Of a stretch of 64,000 nucleotides of DNA, positions 25,120 to 33,306 are shown in pieces; position 1 is the first letter of the stretch, and each line of letters begins with the position of its first letter. The DNA is from CBDDIP01 sp965229005 (GTDB lineage Bacteria > Actinomycetota > Acidimicrobiia > Acidimicrobiales > Ilumatobacteraceae): contig CBDDIP010000002.1 in the NCBI GenBank assembly GCA_965229005.1, positions 620,001 through 684,000 of the forward strand, given 5' to 3'. The notes under the pieces are model-generated. The model was not told the origin of the DNA, searched no databases, and saw only the letters and a program-made list of their open reading frames with translations. The translations under genes and the position numbers were made by a program.

Positions 25120-27231
25120 ATGCCGATGGTTCTACGACGTCACCGCGACGGGCGGTCGGACGAACTCGATGGCGAGGCGGCACACATCCACGCGCTGCCG
25201 GTGGCGGCGCTGGCTGTCGACGCGACCGGGCGCGTGATCGACGCCAACACGATCGCCACATCGCTGCTTCGACGAGACGTTCGCGACGTGCGCGGCGTTT
25301 GCCTGGCGGAGGTGCTCGGCCGCGACATCATGGCTGCGCCGGGTCGTCCCGCGGTCGAGGTGCCGCTGCAGGTGCCGATGCCGGCGGGGCCTGCGGTGTC
25401 GGTGAACGGGTTCGCCTCGACCGGCGCGAACGGTCGGCTCGTGGTCCTCCTCATCCCGGCCGGCGGGCGGCGGGGCGGCGCCGAGGTGGTGACTCGCGTC
25501 ATGCCGTGGCTCGAGGTGGCTCAGGCGGGTCGGGCGCTGCAGCCGACGGCGATGTGCGTCGTGGTCGGCGTGATCGGGCTGCAGTCGGTGAACCTGAGCT
25601 TCAGCCGCAGCGTCGGTGATCACGTGCTGTCGGCCGTCCGTCAGCGCCTCGTCGATCTCACCCCCGCCGACGCCGTCGTCGAGCGCATCAGTGGCACACG
25701 CTTCGTCGTCATGATGCGCGCCGACCCCGCCCCGAACCGCTTCCTCTCGGTCGCTCGCGACGTGGTGCGCGCCCCGATCGAGACGCCGCTCGGTCGTGTC
25801 GTCGTCGGCTGCGCCATCGGCGCGTGCGCCGGAGACGCCAGCTCGGGGCTCGTCCTGATCGATCGCGCCGACCGCAACGCCTCCAACGCCTTGCGCCGAG
25901 GCGCCGGCATCATCGAGTGGAACGACGATCCCGGTGCCCCTGCCCCTGCCCCCGCGCGCCTGTCGAGCACCTTGGTCGACGCCGTCGCCGGCGGGCAGAT
26001 CACGGCGCACTTCCAGCCCGTGGTCGAGATCTCCAGCGGGCGGTGCGTCGAGATCGAGGCGTTCGCTCGCTGGAAGACGGACGCCAGCACGCCGCTGAGC
26101 GCGGCGGCGTTCATCGACGCGGCCAACGACACGGGAGCGATCGTCGAGCTCGGCGCGGGCGTGCTGCGCCACGCGCTGGAAGTGCTCGGATCCATCCGCA
26201 GCGACCGTCGGCACTCGGATCTCCGGTTGTCCGTGAACATGTCGTCCCGAGAGGTCGCCGATCGCGGGTTCATCAGCTTGATCACCGGTGAGCTGGCACG
26301 CGCCGAGATCCCGCCGACGGCGATGCAGATCGAGATCATCGACGGCATCGACCGCGATCACGTGGCGATCGTCAAACCGAACATCGCCCTGTTCCGATCA
26401 ATCGGGGTTCGTGTGGTGCTCGACGGGTTCGGTGGCGAGACGAACAGCATTGCTGCACTGCGGGATCTGGACGTCGATGCCGTGAAGCTGCACCCGGCGA
26501 TGATCGCGAACATCACGGACGATCGCGAGGCCGGCATCGTGCGCGCCGTGCTGGAGCTGGCTCGCCAGCTCGACATCGAGGTGATCGCCAAGGGCGTCGA
26601 GCGACACGATCAGCACGAGGTGCTGCGGCGGCTGGGCTGCCGGTTCGCTCAGGGCTACTTCTACGGCGCACCGGTGGCGGCGAACCTGCTGCACCTCGAG
26701 GTCGGCGGGCCCGCGTTCATCGGTTCCGGCGTCCCACTCCCGGCGGACGAAGTGGGGCGGCAACGCAGGATCCGCGTCCTGCGCGAGCTCGGCGCGCTCG
26801 ACCCGACGCTCCTCGACCCGTTCGTCGCCAGGGCACAACGTCGCGCGAACGCTCCGATCGCGGCGCTCAGCGTGGTGGAAGCCGATCGCCAGTACTTCCC
26901 GGCGCGCCGAGGCATCGGCGATCTGATCGTGCCGCGCGAGTCGTCGATCTGCGCCCGCACGATCTGCAGCCCAGAGCCGCTCTCGATCCCCGACCTCGTG
27001 GAAGCGGCCAAGCGCGATCCCGCGTTCGACGCAGCGGTTGCACTCGGCATCGGTGCCTATGCCGGCGCGCCCGTCCGCCTCGCTGACGGCCATGCCATCG
27101 GTGCGCTGTGCGTCGTGTTCCCCGAGCCGACCGCGTTCGTCGACGAGCTGCTGACGGATCTGAGCGACATCGCCGACCACGTCGCGCTGCGCATCGAGCA
27201 ACGTGCGCATCGGCTGACCGTCACCGGCTGA
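25120..27231 (+). CDS. PAS-GGDEF-EAL-GAF protein with degenerate GGDEF and EAL sites
   Basis: A 703-residue signalling protein. A PAS-like region (about 25-125), GGDEF-like domain (about 140-275), EAL-like domain (about 285-535) and C-terminal GAF domain (about 545-700) are visible. The GGDEF loop reads SGTRF. In the EAL domain, EAF replaces EAL, DGFGGE replaces DDFGTG and AKGVE replaces AEGVE, so key metal and catalytic residues are changed and phosphodiesterase activity is unlikely. It may be a c-di-GMP-binding or purely regulatory protein. No transmembrane segment is visible. Confidence 0.85.
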   Translation: MPMVLRRHRDGRSDELDGEAAHIHALPVAALAVDATGRVIDANTIATSLLRRDVRDVRGVCLAEVLGRDIMAAPGRPAVEVPLQVPMPAGPAVSVNGFASTGANGRLVVLLIPAGGRRGGAEVVTRVMPWLEVAQAGRALQPTAMCVVVGVIGLQSVNLSFSRSVGDHVLSAVRQRLVDLTPADAVVERISGTRFVVMMRADPAPNRFLSVARDVVRAPIETPLGRVVVGCAIGACAGDASSGLVLIDRADRNASNALRRGAGIIEWNDDPGAPAPAPARLSSTLVDAVAGGQITAHFQPVVEISSGRCVEIEAFARWKTDASTPLSAAAFIDAANDTGAIVELGAGVLRHALEVLGSIRSDRRHSDLRLSVNMSSREVADRGFISLITGELARAEIPPTAMQIEIIDGIDRDHVAIVKPNIALFRSIGVRVVLDGFGGETNSIAALRDLDVDAVKLHPAMIANITDDREAGIVRAVLELARQLDIEVIAKGVERHDQHEVLRRLGCRFAQGYFYGAPVAANLLHLEVGGPAFIGSGVPLPADEVGRQRRIRVLRELGALDPTLLDPFVARAQRRANAPIAALSVVEADRQYFPARRGIGDLIVPRESSICARTICSPEPLSIPDLVEAAKRDPAFDAAVALGIGAYAGAPVRLADGHAIGALCVVFPEPTAFVDELLTDLSDIADHVALRIEQRAHRLTVTG

Positions 27232-27289
27232 TCGCAGGGCAGGCGCTGAGCGAATCGGCGCGACGCGTCGGCGGGTCGGCCGGCGAGCG

Positions 27290-27736
27290 ATGATGAGCCC
27301 GATGGTGGAACGTCCTGACGTCGATGCGGCGGTCGTGCGCCGCGTCCGTGACATCTGCACGAAGCTGCCGGGCGTGCGCGAGGAGGAGGCGTGGGTCGGT
27401 ACCCGCTGGTGCGTGGGCACGAAGAACTTCGCGCACGTCGTCCACGTCGAGGCCGGCTGGCCGCCGGCCTACTCGAAGGCGTGCGGGCACGACGGGCCGC
27501 TCGACGTCGTCACGCTCCGGTCGTCGGGCGAGGAGCTGGAGGCGCTGCGACACGTCGGTGCACCGTTCTTCTGGCCCGGGTGGTTCCCGAACCTGATCGG
27601 TGTCGTGCTATCGGACGACACCGACTGGAGCGAGCTCGGCGAGCTGATCCTCGAGAGCTGGTGCGTGCTCGCGCCGAAGCGAGTCGCAGGCACGTTGCGC
27701 CGCCCGGTCGATGGTCCAAGGATCGTTGATGGCTGA
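27290..27736 (+). CDS. MmcQ/YjbR family protein
   Basis: A 148-residue protein of the MmcQ/YjbR fold: an opening helix LPGVREEEAWVGTRWCVGTKNFAHV, and a closing LIGVVLSDDTDWSELGELILESWCVLAPKR with the helix typical of this DNA-binding-like family. The function is unknown. The second ATG at 27302 is an alternative start. It is the last plus-strand gene before the terminator hairpin at 27874. Confidence 0.78.
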   Translation: MMSPMVERPDVDAAVVRRVRDICTKLPGVREEEAWVGTRWCVGTKNFAHVVHVEAGWPPAYSKACGHDGPLDVVTLRSSGEELEALRHVGAPFFWPGWFPNLIGVVLSDDTDWSELGELILESWCVLAPKRVAGTLRRPVDGPRIVDG

Positions 27737-27873
27737 GATTGATCGTTCGCATGGTGCCTGGTCAGGCGAGGAGCGGTCGACACTCGAAGCGACGCGCACT
27801 TGACGGGGTGGCATCAGCTGGCCGAACGTTTCGGTTCTGCAACCAGTGCGTCGCAGCTCCCCTGTGGCACACG

Positions 27874-27900
27874 ACCGCCCCGGCGTTCAGCCGGGGCGGT
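27874..27900. terminator. perfect 11-base-pair hairpin with a 5-base loop
   Basis: ACCGCCCCGGC (27874-27884) and GCCGGGGCGGT (27890-27900) enclose GTTCA. The loop contains the LysR stop codon (TCA at 27887-27889 on this strand). On the plus strand the stem is followed by TTTGC, so it may terminate the MmcQ transcript and the convergent LysR gene. Confidence 0.75.
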
Positions 27901-28783
27901 TTGCATTCGTCGTGGGGGCGTCGTCGACCGCGAGGGCGATCAGGGCGCTCGCAGCTCCCGACAGCGGCCCGTCTCGGTGGATCAGACCCACTCGGCGCGA
28001 CCGGCCCGGCCGCAGGTCTCGGACGACGGCACCACTTCGAGCGGCGGCATCGGCAAGCGCTCGGGGAAGCAGGCACGTCCCAGCGCCGGCGAGGACGAGC
28101 GGGACGATTGCATCACGGTGGTTGATCGTCACCACGAACTCGGGATGGATGTCGGTTCGCTCCATCACCTGCTCGAGGATCCGGCGAGTCGACGTGCCTC
28201 GAGGGGTGACGATCAACGGGAGTCGGGCGAGATCATCGGCCGAGATGGGCTCCGTCGGGAGGCTGCCGGGCGGCGACACGGCGACGATCTCCTGCCGGGT
28301 GAGCTCCACCTGTCGTAGCCCACGCCCGCCGCTGCCGAGATCGGTGAACCCGAGCTCCGCCTCGCCGGATCGAACGGCGCGCTCGACCAGCTCCGGATCC
28401 TCTGGTTCGTGCACCTCGATCCTGAGGTTCGGCTGAGCATGACGAAGTCGCCCGATCAGCCGGGCGAGTGGCTCGACGGCCAACGTCGGAAGCGCGACGA
28501 GGTGGAGAGTGCCGGTCGGAGCTCGCCCGCTGCTCCCTGCGACGGCGTCGAGCTCGGCCAGATCGGCGAGCACGCGTCGGGCGATGTCGACCGCCTGTTC
28601 GCCGAACGGCGTGAGGATCGTGCGGCGACCGAGCCGTGCGAAGAGCGGCGTTCCGAAGCGTGCCTCGAGTGCGCGGATCCGCTGCGAGAGGGTCGGCTGA
28701 GAGATGTGCAACGCGGTCGCCGCACGCGTGAACGTGCCGTGCTCGGCAACGGCGAGGAACGATCGGAGCTCGCGTTCGTCCAT
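27887..28783 (-). CDS. LysR-family transcriptional regulator
   Basis: A 298-residue regulator. The helix-turn-helix is FTRAATALHISQPTLSQRIRALEARFG (about 18-44), followed by an effector domain with LVALPTLAVEPLARLIGRLR. The ATG at 28781-28783 has GGAGAGGACC upstream. It is divergent from the PH-like/TSUP unit, which is the expected target by the usual LysR arrangement. The C-terminal end is shaped by the terminator hairpin. Confidence 0.92.
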   Translation of the reverse strand: MDERELRSFLAVAEHGTFTRAATALHISQPTLSQRIRALEARFGTPLFARLGRRTILTPFGEQAVDIARRVLADLAELDAVAGSSGRAPTGTLHLVALPTLAVEPLARLIGRLRHAQPNLRIEVHEPEDPELVERAVRSGEAELGFTDLGSGGRGLRQVELTRQEIVAVSPPGSLPTEPISADDLARLPLIVTPRGTSTRRILEQVMERTDIHPEFVVTINHRDAIVPLVLAGAGTCLLPRALADAAARSGAVVRDLRPGRSRRVGLIHRDGPLSGAASALIALAVDDAPTTNANRPG

Positions 28784-28948
28784 CACAAGGTCCTCTCCAC
28801 CGACCGTGTCGGCGGAGACGATCGTAGGCAGGGATCCGTCCATGCGGAGGGGTCCATGCATGATCGCTATGTCTCCCTTCGGAGTTGCCGTGTTGTCCCG
28901 TCGCTGCAACGTCCGAATGATGAGGTCGATGACTTGCGTGTGGCAGCG

Positions 28949-29236
28949 ATGAGCGTCAGCAGGGGTCGGCCGGGACTCGAGATCTCTGGGACCGAGGTGT
29001 GCCGGCGGTACCTGTTGCAAACGCGCCGCATCCACGCCGCCGAGGTGACGAGCGTCCGGCGGTACAACGAGATGTCTGGTCAGGAGGAGGTCGTCGTCCA
29101 CGCCGGTCGCTTCCGGAACATCGCCATCCCGTCGACGATGCTCGCCGAGCCAGCCGTGCGAACCGAGTTCCGCCACTTCGTCGCCCACGCGCGTGCGGCG
29201 GGGGCGGCCATCGAGCCCATCGTGGCGGAGATGTGA
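28949..29236 (+). CDS. hypothetical protein, PH-like beta-fold
   Basis: A 95-residue protein with a pattern of strands ending in FRNIAIPSTML, followed by a C-terminal helix (EFRHFVAHARAAG). This resembles a truncated bacterial PH domain, an inference from pattern only. It stops 4 bases before the TSUP gene start, so the two are an operon. The start ATG at 28949 is chosen because upstream sequence is intergenic to the divergent LysR gene. Confidence 0.5.
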   Translation: MSVSRGRPGLEISGTEVCRRYLLQTRRIHAAEVTSVRRYNEMSGQEEVVVHAGRFRNIAIPSTMLAEPAVRTEFRHFVAHARAAGAAIEPIVAEM

Positions 29237-29240
29237 CCGT

Positions 29241-29999
29241 GTGCCGAGCTCGCCGGTGACGCTGCTCGCCGCTGCTGGGATCGGCGTGCTCGTCGGCTTC
29301 CTCGGGGGGTTGTTCGGCAAGGGAGGATCCGCGGTGGCGACGCCGCTGCTCGCCGCAGTCGGGGTGCCGCCGATCATCGCCGTCGCCGCGCCGTTGCCGG
29401 CAACGATCCCGTCGACCCTCGCCGCGAGCAGCGTCTACTGGAAGGCGCGACTCATCGACTGGCGGCTCGTTCGGCTGAGCCTCGGCTTCGGGATCCCTGC
29501 GACCGCGGCAGGAGCGATCGCAACTCGGTGGATCGGCGGCGGCGCGCTCGTGCGCGCGACCGATGTGATCCTCGTCGTGCTCGGGCTTCGGTTCCTCCTT
29601 GCCCGGGCCCGCGATCCTGGGGCGATGATCGTGGAACGGAGGACGTCGCTCCCCTTGATCGCCGCCGTGGCGGTCGTCGTCGGCTTGGTCTCTGGACTGC
29701 TGGCCAACAGTGGTGGGTTCCTGCTCGCGCCGTTGTACGCGACAGTGCTGCGGCTACCGATCAAAGCGGCGTTCGCGTCGTCGCTTGCGGTCGCTGCCGT
29801 GCTCGCCGTTCCGGGGACGGTGGTGCATGCCGCTCTCGGCCACATGGACTGGGCGTTGGTCGGAGTGTTCGCGCTGGCGTCCGTCCCGCTTTCGTTTCTC
29901 GGCGCTCGCGTCGCCTTGCGGACCGAAGCTGCCCGACTCGAGCGGGCCTACGGCCTCGTGATCGCGTTGCTCGGAGCGACGTTCCTGGTGCTCCGTTGA
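29241..29999 (+). CDS. TSUP-family (TauE/SafE) sulfite/sulfur exporter
   Basis: A 252-residue membrane protein with about 8 hydrophobic helices and the GFLGGLFGKGGSAVATPLL signature near the N-terminus and a second half-repeat with SGLLANSGGFLLAPLY. TSUP proteins move sulfite, thiosulfate, sulfoacetate or related anions. The neighbouring CstR-like repressor and persulfide dioxygenase suggest sulfite or thiosulfate. The GTG start has GGAG about 11 bases upstream. Confidence 0.85.
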   Translation: MPSSPVTLLAAAGIGVLVGFLGGLFGKGGSAVATPLLAAVGVPPIIAVAAPLPATIPSTLAASSVYWKARLIDWRLVRLSLGFGIPATAAGAIATRWIGGGALVRATDVILVVLGLRFLLARARDPGAMIVERRTSLPLIAAVAVVVGLVSGLLANSGGFLLAPLYATVLRLPIKAAFASSLAVAAVLAVPGTVVHAALGHMDWALVGVFALASVPLSFLGARVALRTEAARLERAYGLVIALLGATFLVLR

Positions 30000-30021
30000 A
30001 AGTGGAAGCTCCAGAGCCTCG

Positions 30022-30037
30022 ATACCCGGTGGGGTGT
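30022..30037. promoter_or_regulatory. CsoR/CstR-type operator before the repressor gene
   Basis: ATACCCGGTGGGGTGT lies 37 bases before the GTG of the CstR-like gene. It has the G-tract dyad seen in CsoR-family operators and resembles the sites at 34714 and 34737, so autoregulation is likely. Confidence 0.55.
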
Positions 30038-30073
30038 CGATAGCGTGGCGCGCGAAGAGGAGAACGATCGCCT

Positions 30074-30343
30074 GTGGAACTTCCCGACGAGACCATCGAC
30101 GACTTGATGAAGCGCTTGCGCCGAGCGGAGGGGCAGGTGCGCGGCGTGCAGCAGATGCTGAGCGAAGGTCGTGACTGCCGCGACATCGTCACGCAGCTGA
30201 CCGCCGTGACCAAGGCGTTGGAGCAGACCGGCTTCATGTTGGTCGCGGCTGGCCTCACGTGGTGCCTCTCCGACCCGGAGCGGGCCGCTGCGGAGGGCTA
30301 CGCCCTGTCGGACGTGCAGAAGATGTTCATGAAGCTCGCCTGA
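30074..30343 (+). CDS. CsoR-family repressor of the CstR (persulfide-sensing) type
   Basis: An 89-residue all-helical tetrameric repressor of the DUF156/CsoR family. The copper-type CsoR uses Cys-His-Cys; here Cys35 and Cys64 are present, but the His position four before the second Cys is Gly60. The Cys-Cys pair without His is the pattern of CstR, which senses per- and polysulfides. The neighbours are a TSUP transporter upstream and, across the MMPL gene, a persulfide dioxygenase, which agrees with that role. The start is a GTG. Confidence 0.85.
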   Translation: MELPDETIDDLMKRLRRAEGQVRGVQQMLSEGRDCRDIVTQLTAVTKALEQTGFMLVAAGLTWCLSDPERAAAEGYALSDVQKMFMKLA

Positions 30344-30357
30344 GCAGATCCGCTCGC

Positions 30358-32496
30358 TCAGTGCGAGAAGTGAACCCGCGGCAGCCGACGGTCGAGCCAC
30401 GCAGGGATCCACCAGTTCCGTTCGCCGAGCAGCTTCATGAGCGACGGCACGAGCATCATCCGGACCACCGTCGCGTCGAGCAGCACGGCCAGGGCCAGCG
30501 TCACGCCGAGCTCGGTCGGCGGGATCGGCCCCGTCACGCCGAAGGCGATGAAGACGACGATCATGATCAGCGCGGCGTTCGTGATCGGTCGCCCGGTTCG
30601 AGCGATCCCCTCGCGGATGGCCTGCTGCGTGTCGCCGGTCGCCTCGTACCGCTCTCGGATCGCGGCGAGCAGGAACAGCTGGTAGTCCATCGACAACCCG
30701 AACAGCAGGGCGAAGAAGAACAGCGGCGCCCACGCGTCGACGAAGCCCTGCGAGTGGATGCCGATCAGTCCCGCCCCCCATCCGTGCTGGAAGACGAGCG
30801 TGGCGAACCCGAACGCGGCGCCGACGCTGATGAAGTTGAGGAGGATGGAGGAGATCGCCAAGGCGACGCTACGAAACACGACCATTAACAACACGAAGGC
30901 AACGAGGGTGATCACCGCAATCGCCAGCGGCGCCCGGCCTGTCAGGACGTCGGTGAGGTCGTGGTTCTGTGCAGCAGGGCCACCGACGGCGGCGCTCGGG
31001 GCGACATCATCGATCGTCCGGCGCAGCCTGCCCACGAGACCGGACGTCGCTTCGTCGTCGACAGCAGTGGTCGGGATGACTCTGACGACGACACGACCCG
31101 TGGTCGGGTTGGCTTCCGTGACGACGCGTGCGTCGGCAACGCCCGAATCGCTCTGCGCTGCAGCGACGACTGCGGCAGCGTCCTCGCTGTCGACGGTGAC
31201 GAGCAGCGGCGCTGCGGCGCCGGGCCCGAACGCCTCGACGAGCATCTCGTAGCCGTCGCGGCTGGATCGACCCTCGTCGACAACCCGCGCACCGGGCATG
31301 CCGAGCCGCATCCCGAGCGCCGGAGCTGCGAGGGCGAGCAGCACCGCCAACCCGGCAGCCAACGTGATCGCGGGACGCTTCATCGCCCGAGCGGTCCACC
31401 GCGTCCAACGGCCCTCTGCGGCTCGATCAGGGTCATCCTCGGCCTTCGAGACCAGCACTCGATCTCCGAGCGCGACCAGGACGGCGGGGAGCAGCGTCAA
31501 CGACGCGGTGGCGACGGCAACCACGGAGAAGATCATCCCGAGTGCCATCGAGCGGAAGACCATCACGGGCACCAGGAAGATGGCGGCGAGCGAGAGGACG
31601 ACGGTGAGCGCTGAGAGGAACACGGCCTTACCAGCGGTGTCGAGCGTTGCGGCCATCGCCGACTCGGCGTCCTTTCCGTCCTCGCGCTCCTCCCGATACC
31701 TCGACACGATGAAGAGGGCGTAGTCGATCCCGACCGCGAGCCCGATCATCATCGAGAAGTTCATCGACCACACGGAGAGCGGAGTCAGCGAGGTGGCGAG
31801 GTGGAGCGCCGCGAAACCGACCGCGATGCCGGCGACGGCGAGCAGCAGTGGCAACCCTGCGGCGATCATCGTGCCGAAGGCGACGAACAGGAGGATCAGC
31901 GTTGGGAGGCCCGAGAGCAGTTCTGCCCGGTGCAGCGCCTCCTCGTTGGACGTGTTGAAGTCGCTCCACACGGGCCATTCACCTGTGACCTCTGCTCGGG
32001 CGCCGGTCGGGAGCGTGATCGACTGGACAGCGTCGATGACCAGTCGCGCTGACTCCGGCAGCAGCGCGTCCTCAGTGGCGTCCAGTTCCACCGGGATGAG
32101 CGCCGTTCGACCGTCGGATGACACCAGCCCTGCGTCCGCGGGCATCGCCAAGGGATCGGTCACGGCGCGAACACCCGGTGCGGAAGTCAGCGCGGCGACG
32201 ATGTCTTGGACGGCGGTCGGGTCGTCGGTGACTGGAGCGAACTGGTTGACGACGACGATGGCCGCCTCGGCGCCGACCTGCGGGAAGTCGTTCCGGAGCT
32301 CGTCGCGAACGCGTTGGGCGATCGAGCCCTGCGCTTCCCAACCGGCCCCGGAGAGTGCGCCGTTCACGGTGACGGCCAGCGGTGCCGCTGCGAGCGCGAT
32401 GAGCAGCCAGGTCAGCATCACCGCGCGGCGCCGGTGTGCCGCGGCCCGACCGAGTCGAGCGAACCAGTGATCGGATGTCGTCGTTGTGTCGATCAT
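30358..32496 (-). CDS. MMPL/RND-family transporter
   Basis: A 712-residue inner-membrane transporter with 12 expected helices in two halves, each preceded by a large periplasmic loop. The proton-relay segment is GLAVGIDYALFIVSRYREE in the first half and FGLSMDYQLFLLAAIRERYE in the second. MMPL proteins export lipids, drugs or siderophores. The ATG at 32494-32496 overlaps the TSUP stop by 4 bases and has GGAGGC upstream, so it is the last gene of an operon starting at the persulfide dioxygenase. Confidence 0.9.
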   Translation of the reverse strand: MIDTTTTSDHWFARLGRAAAHRRRAVMLTWLLIALAAAPLAVTVNGALSGAGWEAQGSIAQRVRDELRNDFPQVGAEAAIVVVNQFAPVTDDPTAVQDIVAALTSAPGVRAVTDPLAMPADAGLVSSDGRTALIPVELDATEDALLPESARLVIDAVQSITLPTGARAEVTGEWPVWSDFNTSNEEALHRAELLSGLPTLILLFVAFGTMIAAGLPLLLAVAGIAVGFAALHLATSLTPLSVWSMNFSMMIGLAVGIDYALFIVSRYREEREDGKDAESAMAATLDTAGKAVFLSALTVVLSLAAIFLVPVMVFRSMALGMIFSVVAVATASLTLLPAVLVALGDRVLVSKAEDDPDRAAEGRWTRWTARAMKRPAITLAAGLAVLLALAAPALGMRLGMPGARVVDEGRSSRDGYEMLVEAFGPGAAAPLLVTVDSEDAAAVVAAAQSDSGVADARVVTEANPTTGRVVVRVIPTTAVDDEATSGLVGRLRRTIDDVAPSAAVGGPAAQNHDLTDVLTGRAPLAIAVITLVAFVLLMVVFRSVALAISSILLNFISVGAAFGFATLVFQHGWGAGLIGIHSQGFVDAWAPLFFFALLFGLSMDYQLFLLAAIRERYEATGDTQQAIREGIARTGRPITNAALIMIVVFIAFGVTGPIPPTELGVTLALAVLLDATVVRMMLVPSLMKLLGERNWWIPAWLDRRLPRVHFSH

Positions 32497-33305
32497 GTGA
32501 GTGCCTCCAGCGAACGGATTGCGGTGTAGAGCGCGACGACGACGAGCAGGAGCACGAAGCCTCGTTGCAGCTTCGACGGGTCGTGACGGTCGGCGAGCCG
32601 GCTGCCGAGGACGACGCCGGCAAGGCTGGCAACGGTGAAGGTGGCGACGGTCGTCCAGTCGATCGCTCCACCGTGCAGGCGCGTGGTCAAGGCAACGATC
32701 GAGTTGATGGCGATGACGAGCAAGGACGTCCCGACGGCCTCCGTCATGGTGAAGTCGAGCGCGAGCACCAGCGCGGGGACGATCACGAAGCCGCCGCCCA
32801 CGCCGAAGAAGCCGGTCAACAGACCGACGACGGATCCAGCAGCGAGCACCCTCACCACCGTCGCCGGGTTCGCCCGCTGCGGGGCGACCATGACCGGCGC
32901 TGCCGCGGCGCCGAGGGATCGCGGCACAGCGTCCCGAGCCGGAACGGCGCTGGCCCGGCGCCACATCCCGGCCGCGGCGACCGTCATCAGACCGGCGAAG
33001 GCGAGCAGCAGCACGTCCGGATCGACGATCCCGTTCCAGTGCGAGCCGAGCAGCGAGCCGCCGATGCCGGCCGCTCCGAACAGTGCGCCCGCCCTGGCAC
33101 GCACACGGCCGGCGCGCCAATGCGGGATGAGTCCGACTGTCGCAGTCGCCGCGACGAGGACGAGCGAGGTGGTCGTGGCGTGGCGAGGAGACTGGCCAGC
33201 GGCGTAGACGAGTGCGGGGACGGCGAGGATCGAACCGCCGCCGCCGAGCGCCCCGAGGGAGATCCCGATGAGGAAGCCCAGGGGCGACGCGAGCAGGGCG
33301 CGCAT
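32493..33305 (-). CDS. TSUP-family (TauE/SafE) transporter, second copy
   Basis: A 270-residue membrane protein with about 8 helices. The N-terminal half has GISLGALGGGGSILAVPALVY and the second half GLLTGFFGVGGGFVIVPALVLAL, the duplicated TSUP signature. It ends with the MMPL gene overlapping and begins 1 base after the persulfide dioxygenase stop, so they form an operon. A sulfite or thiosulfate export role fits the enzyme upstream (inference). Confidence 0.9.
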   Translation of the reverse strand: MRALLASPLGFLIGISLGALGGGGSILAVPALVYAAGQSPRHATTTSLVLVAATATVGLIPHWRAGRVRARAGALFGAAGIGGSLLGSHWNGIVDPDVLLLAFAGLMTVAAAGMWRRASAVPARDAVPRSLGAAAAPVMVAPQRANPATVVRVLAAGSVVGLLTGFFGVGGGFVIVPALVLALDFTMTEAVGTSLLVIAINSIVALTTRLHGGAIDWTTVATFTVASLAGVVLGSRLADRHDPSKLQRGFVLLLVVVALYTAIRSLEALT

Positions 33306-33306
33306 G

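Noticed and set aside
28409..28948. N-terminal extension of the PH-like protein
   Set aside because: That part of the frame is antisense to the LysR gene and the divergent promoter region.
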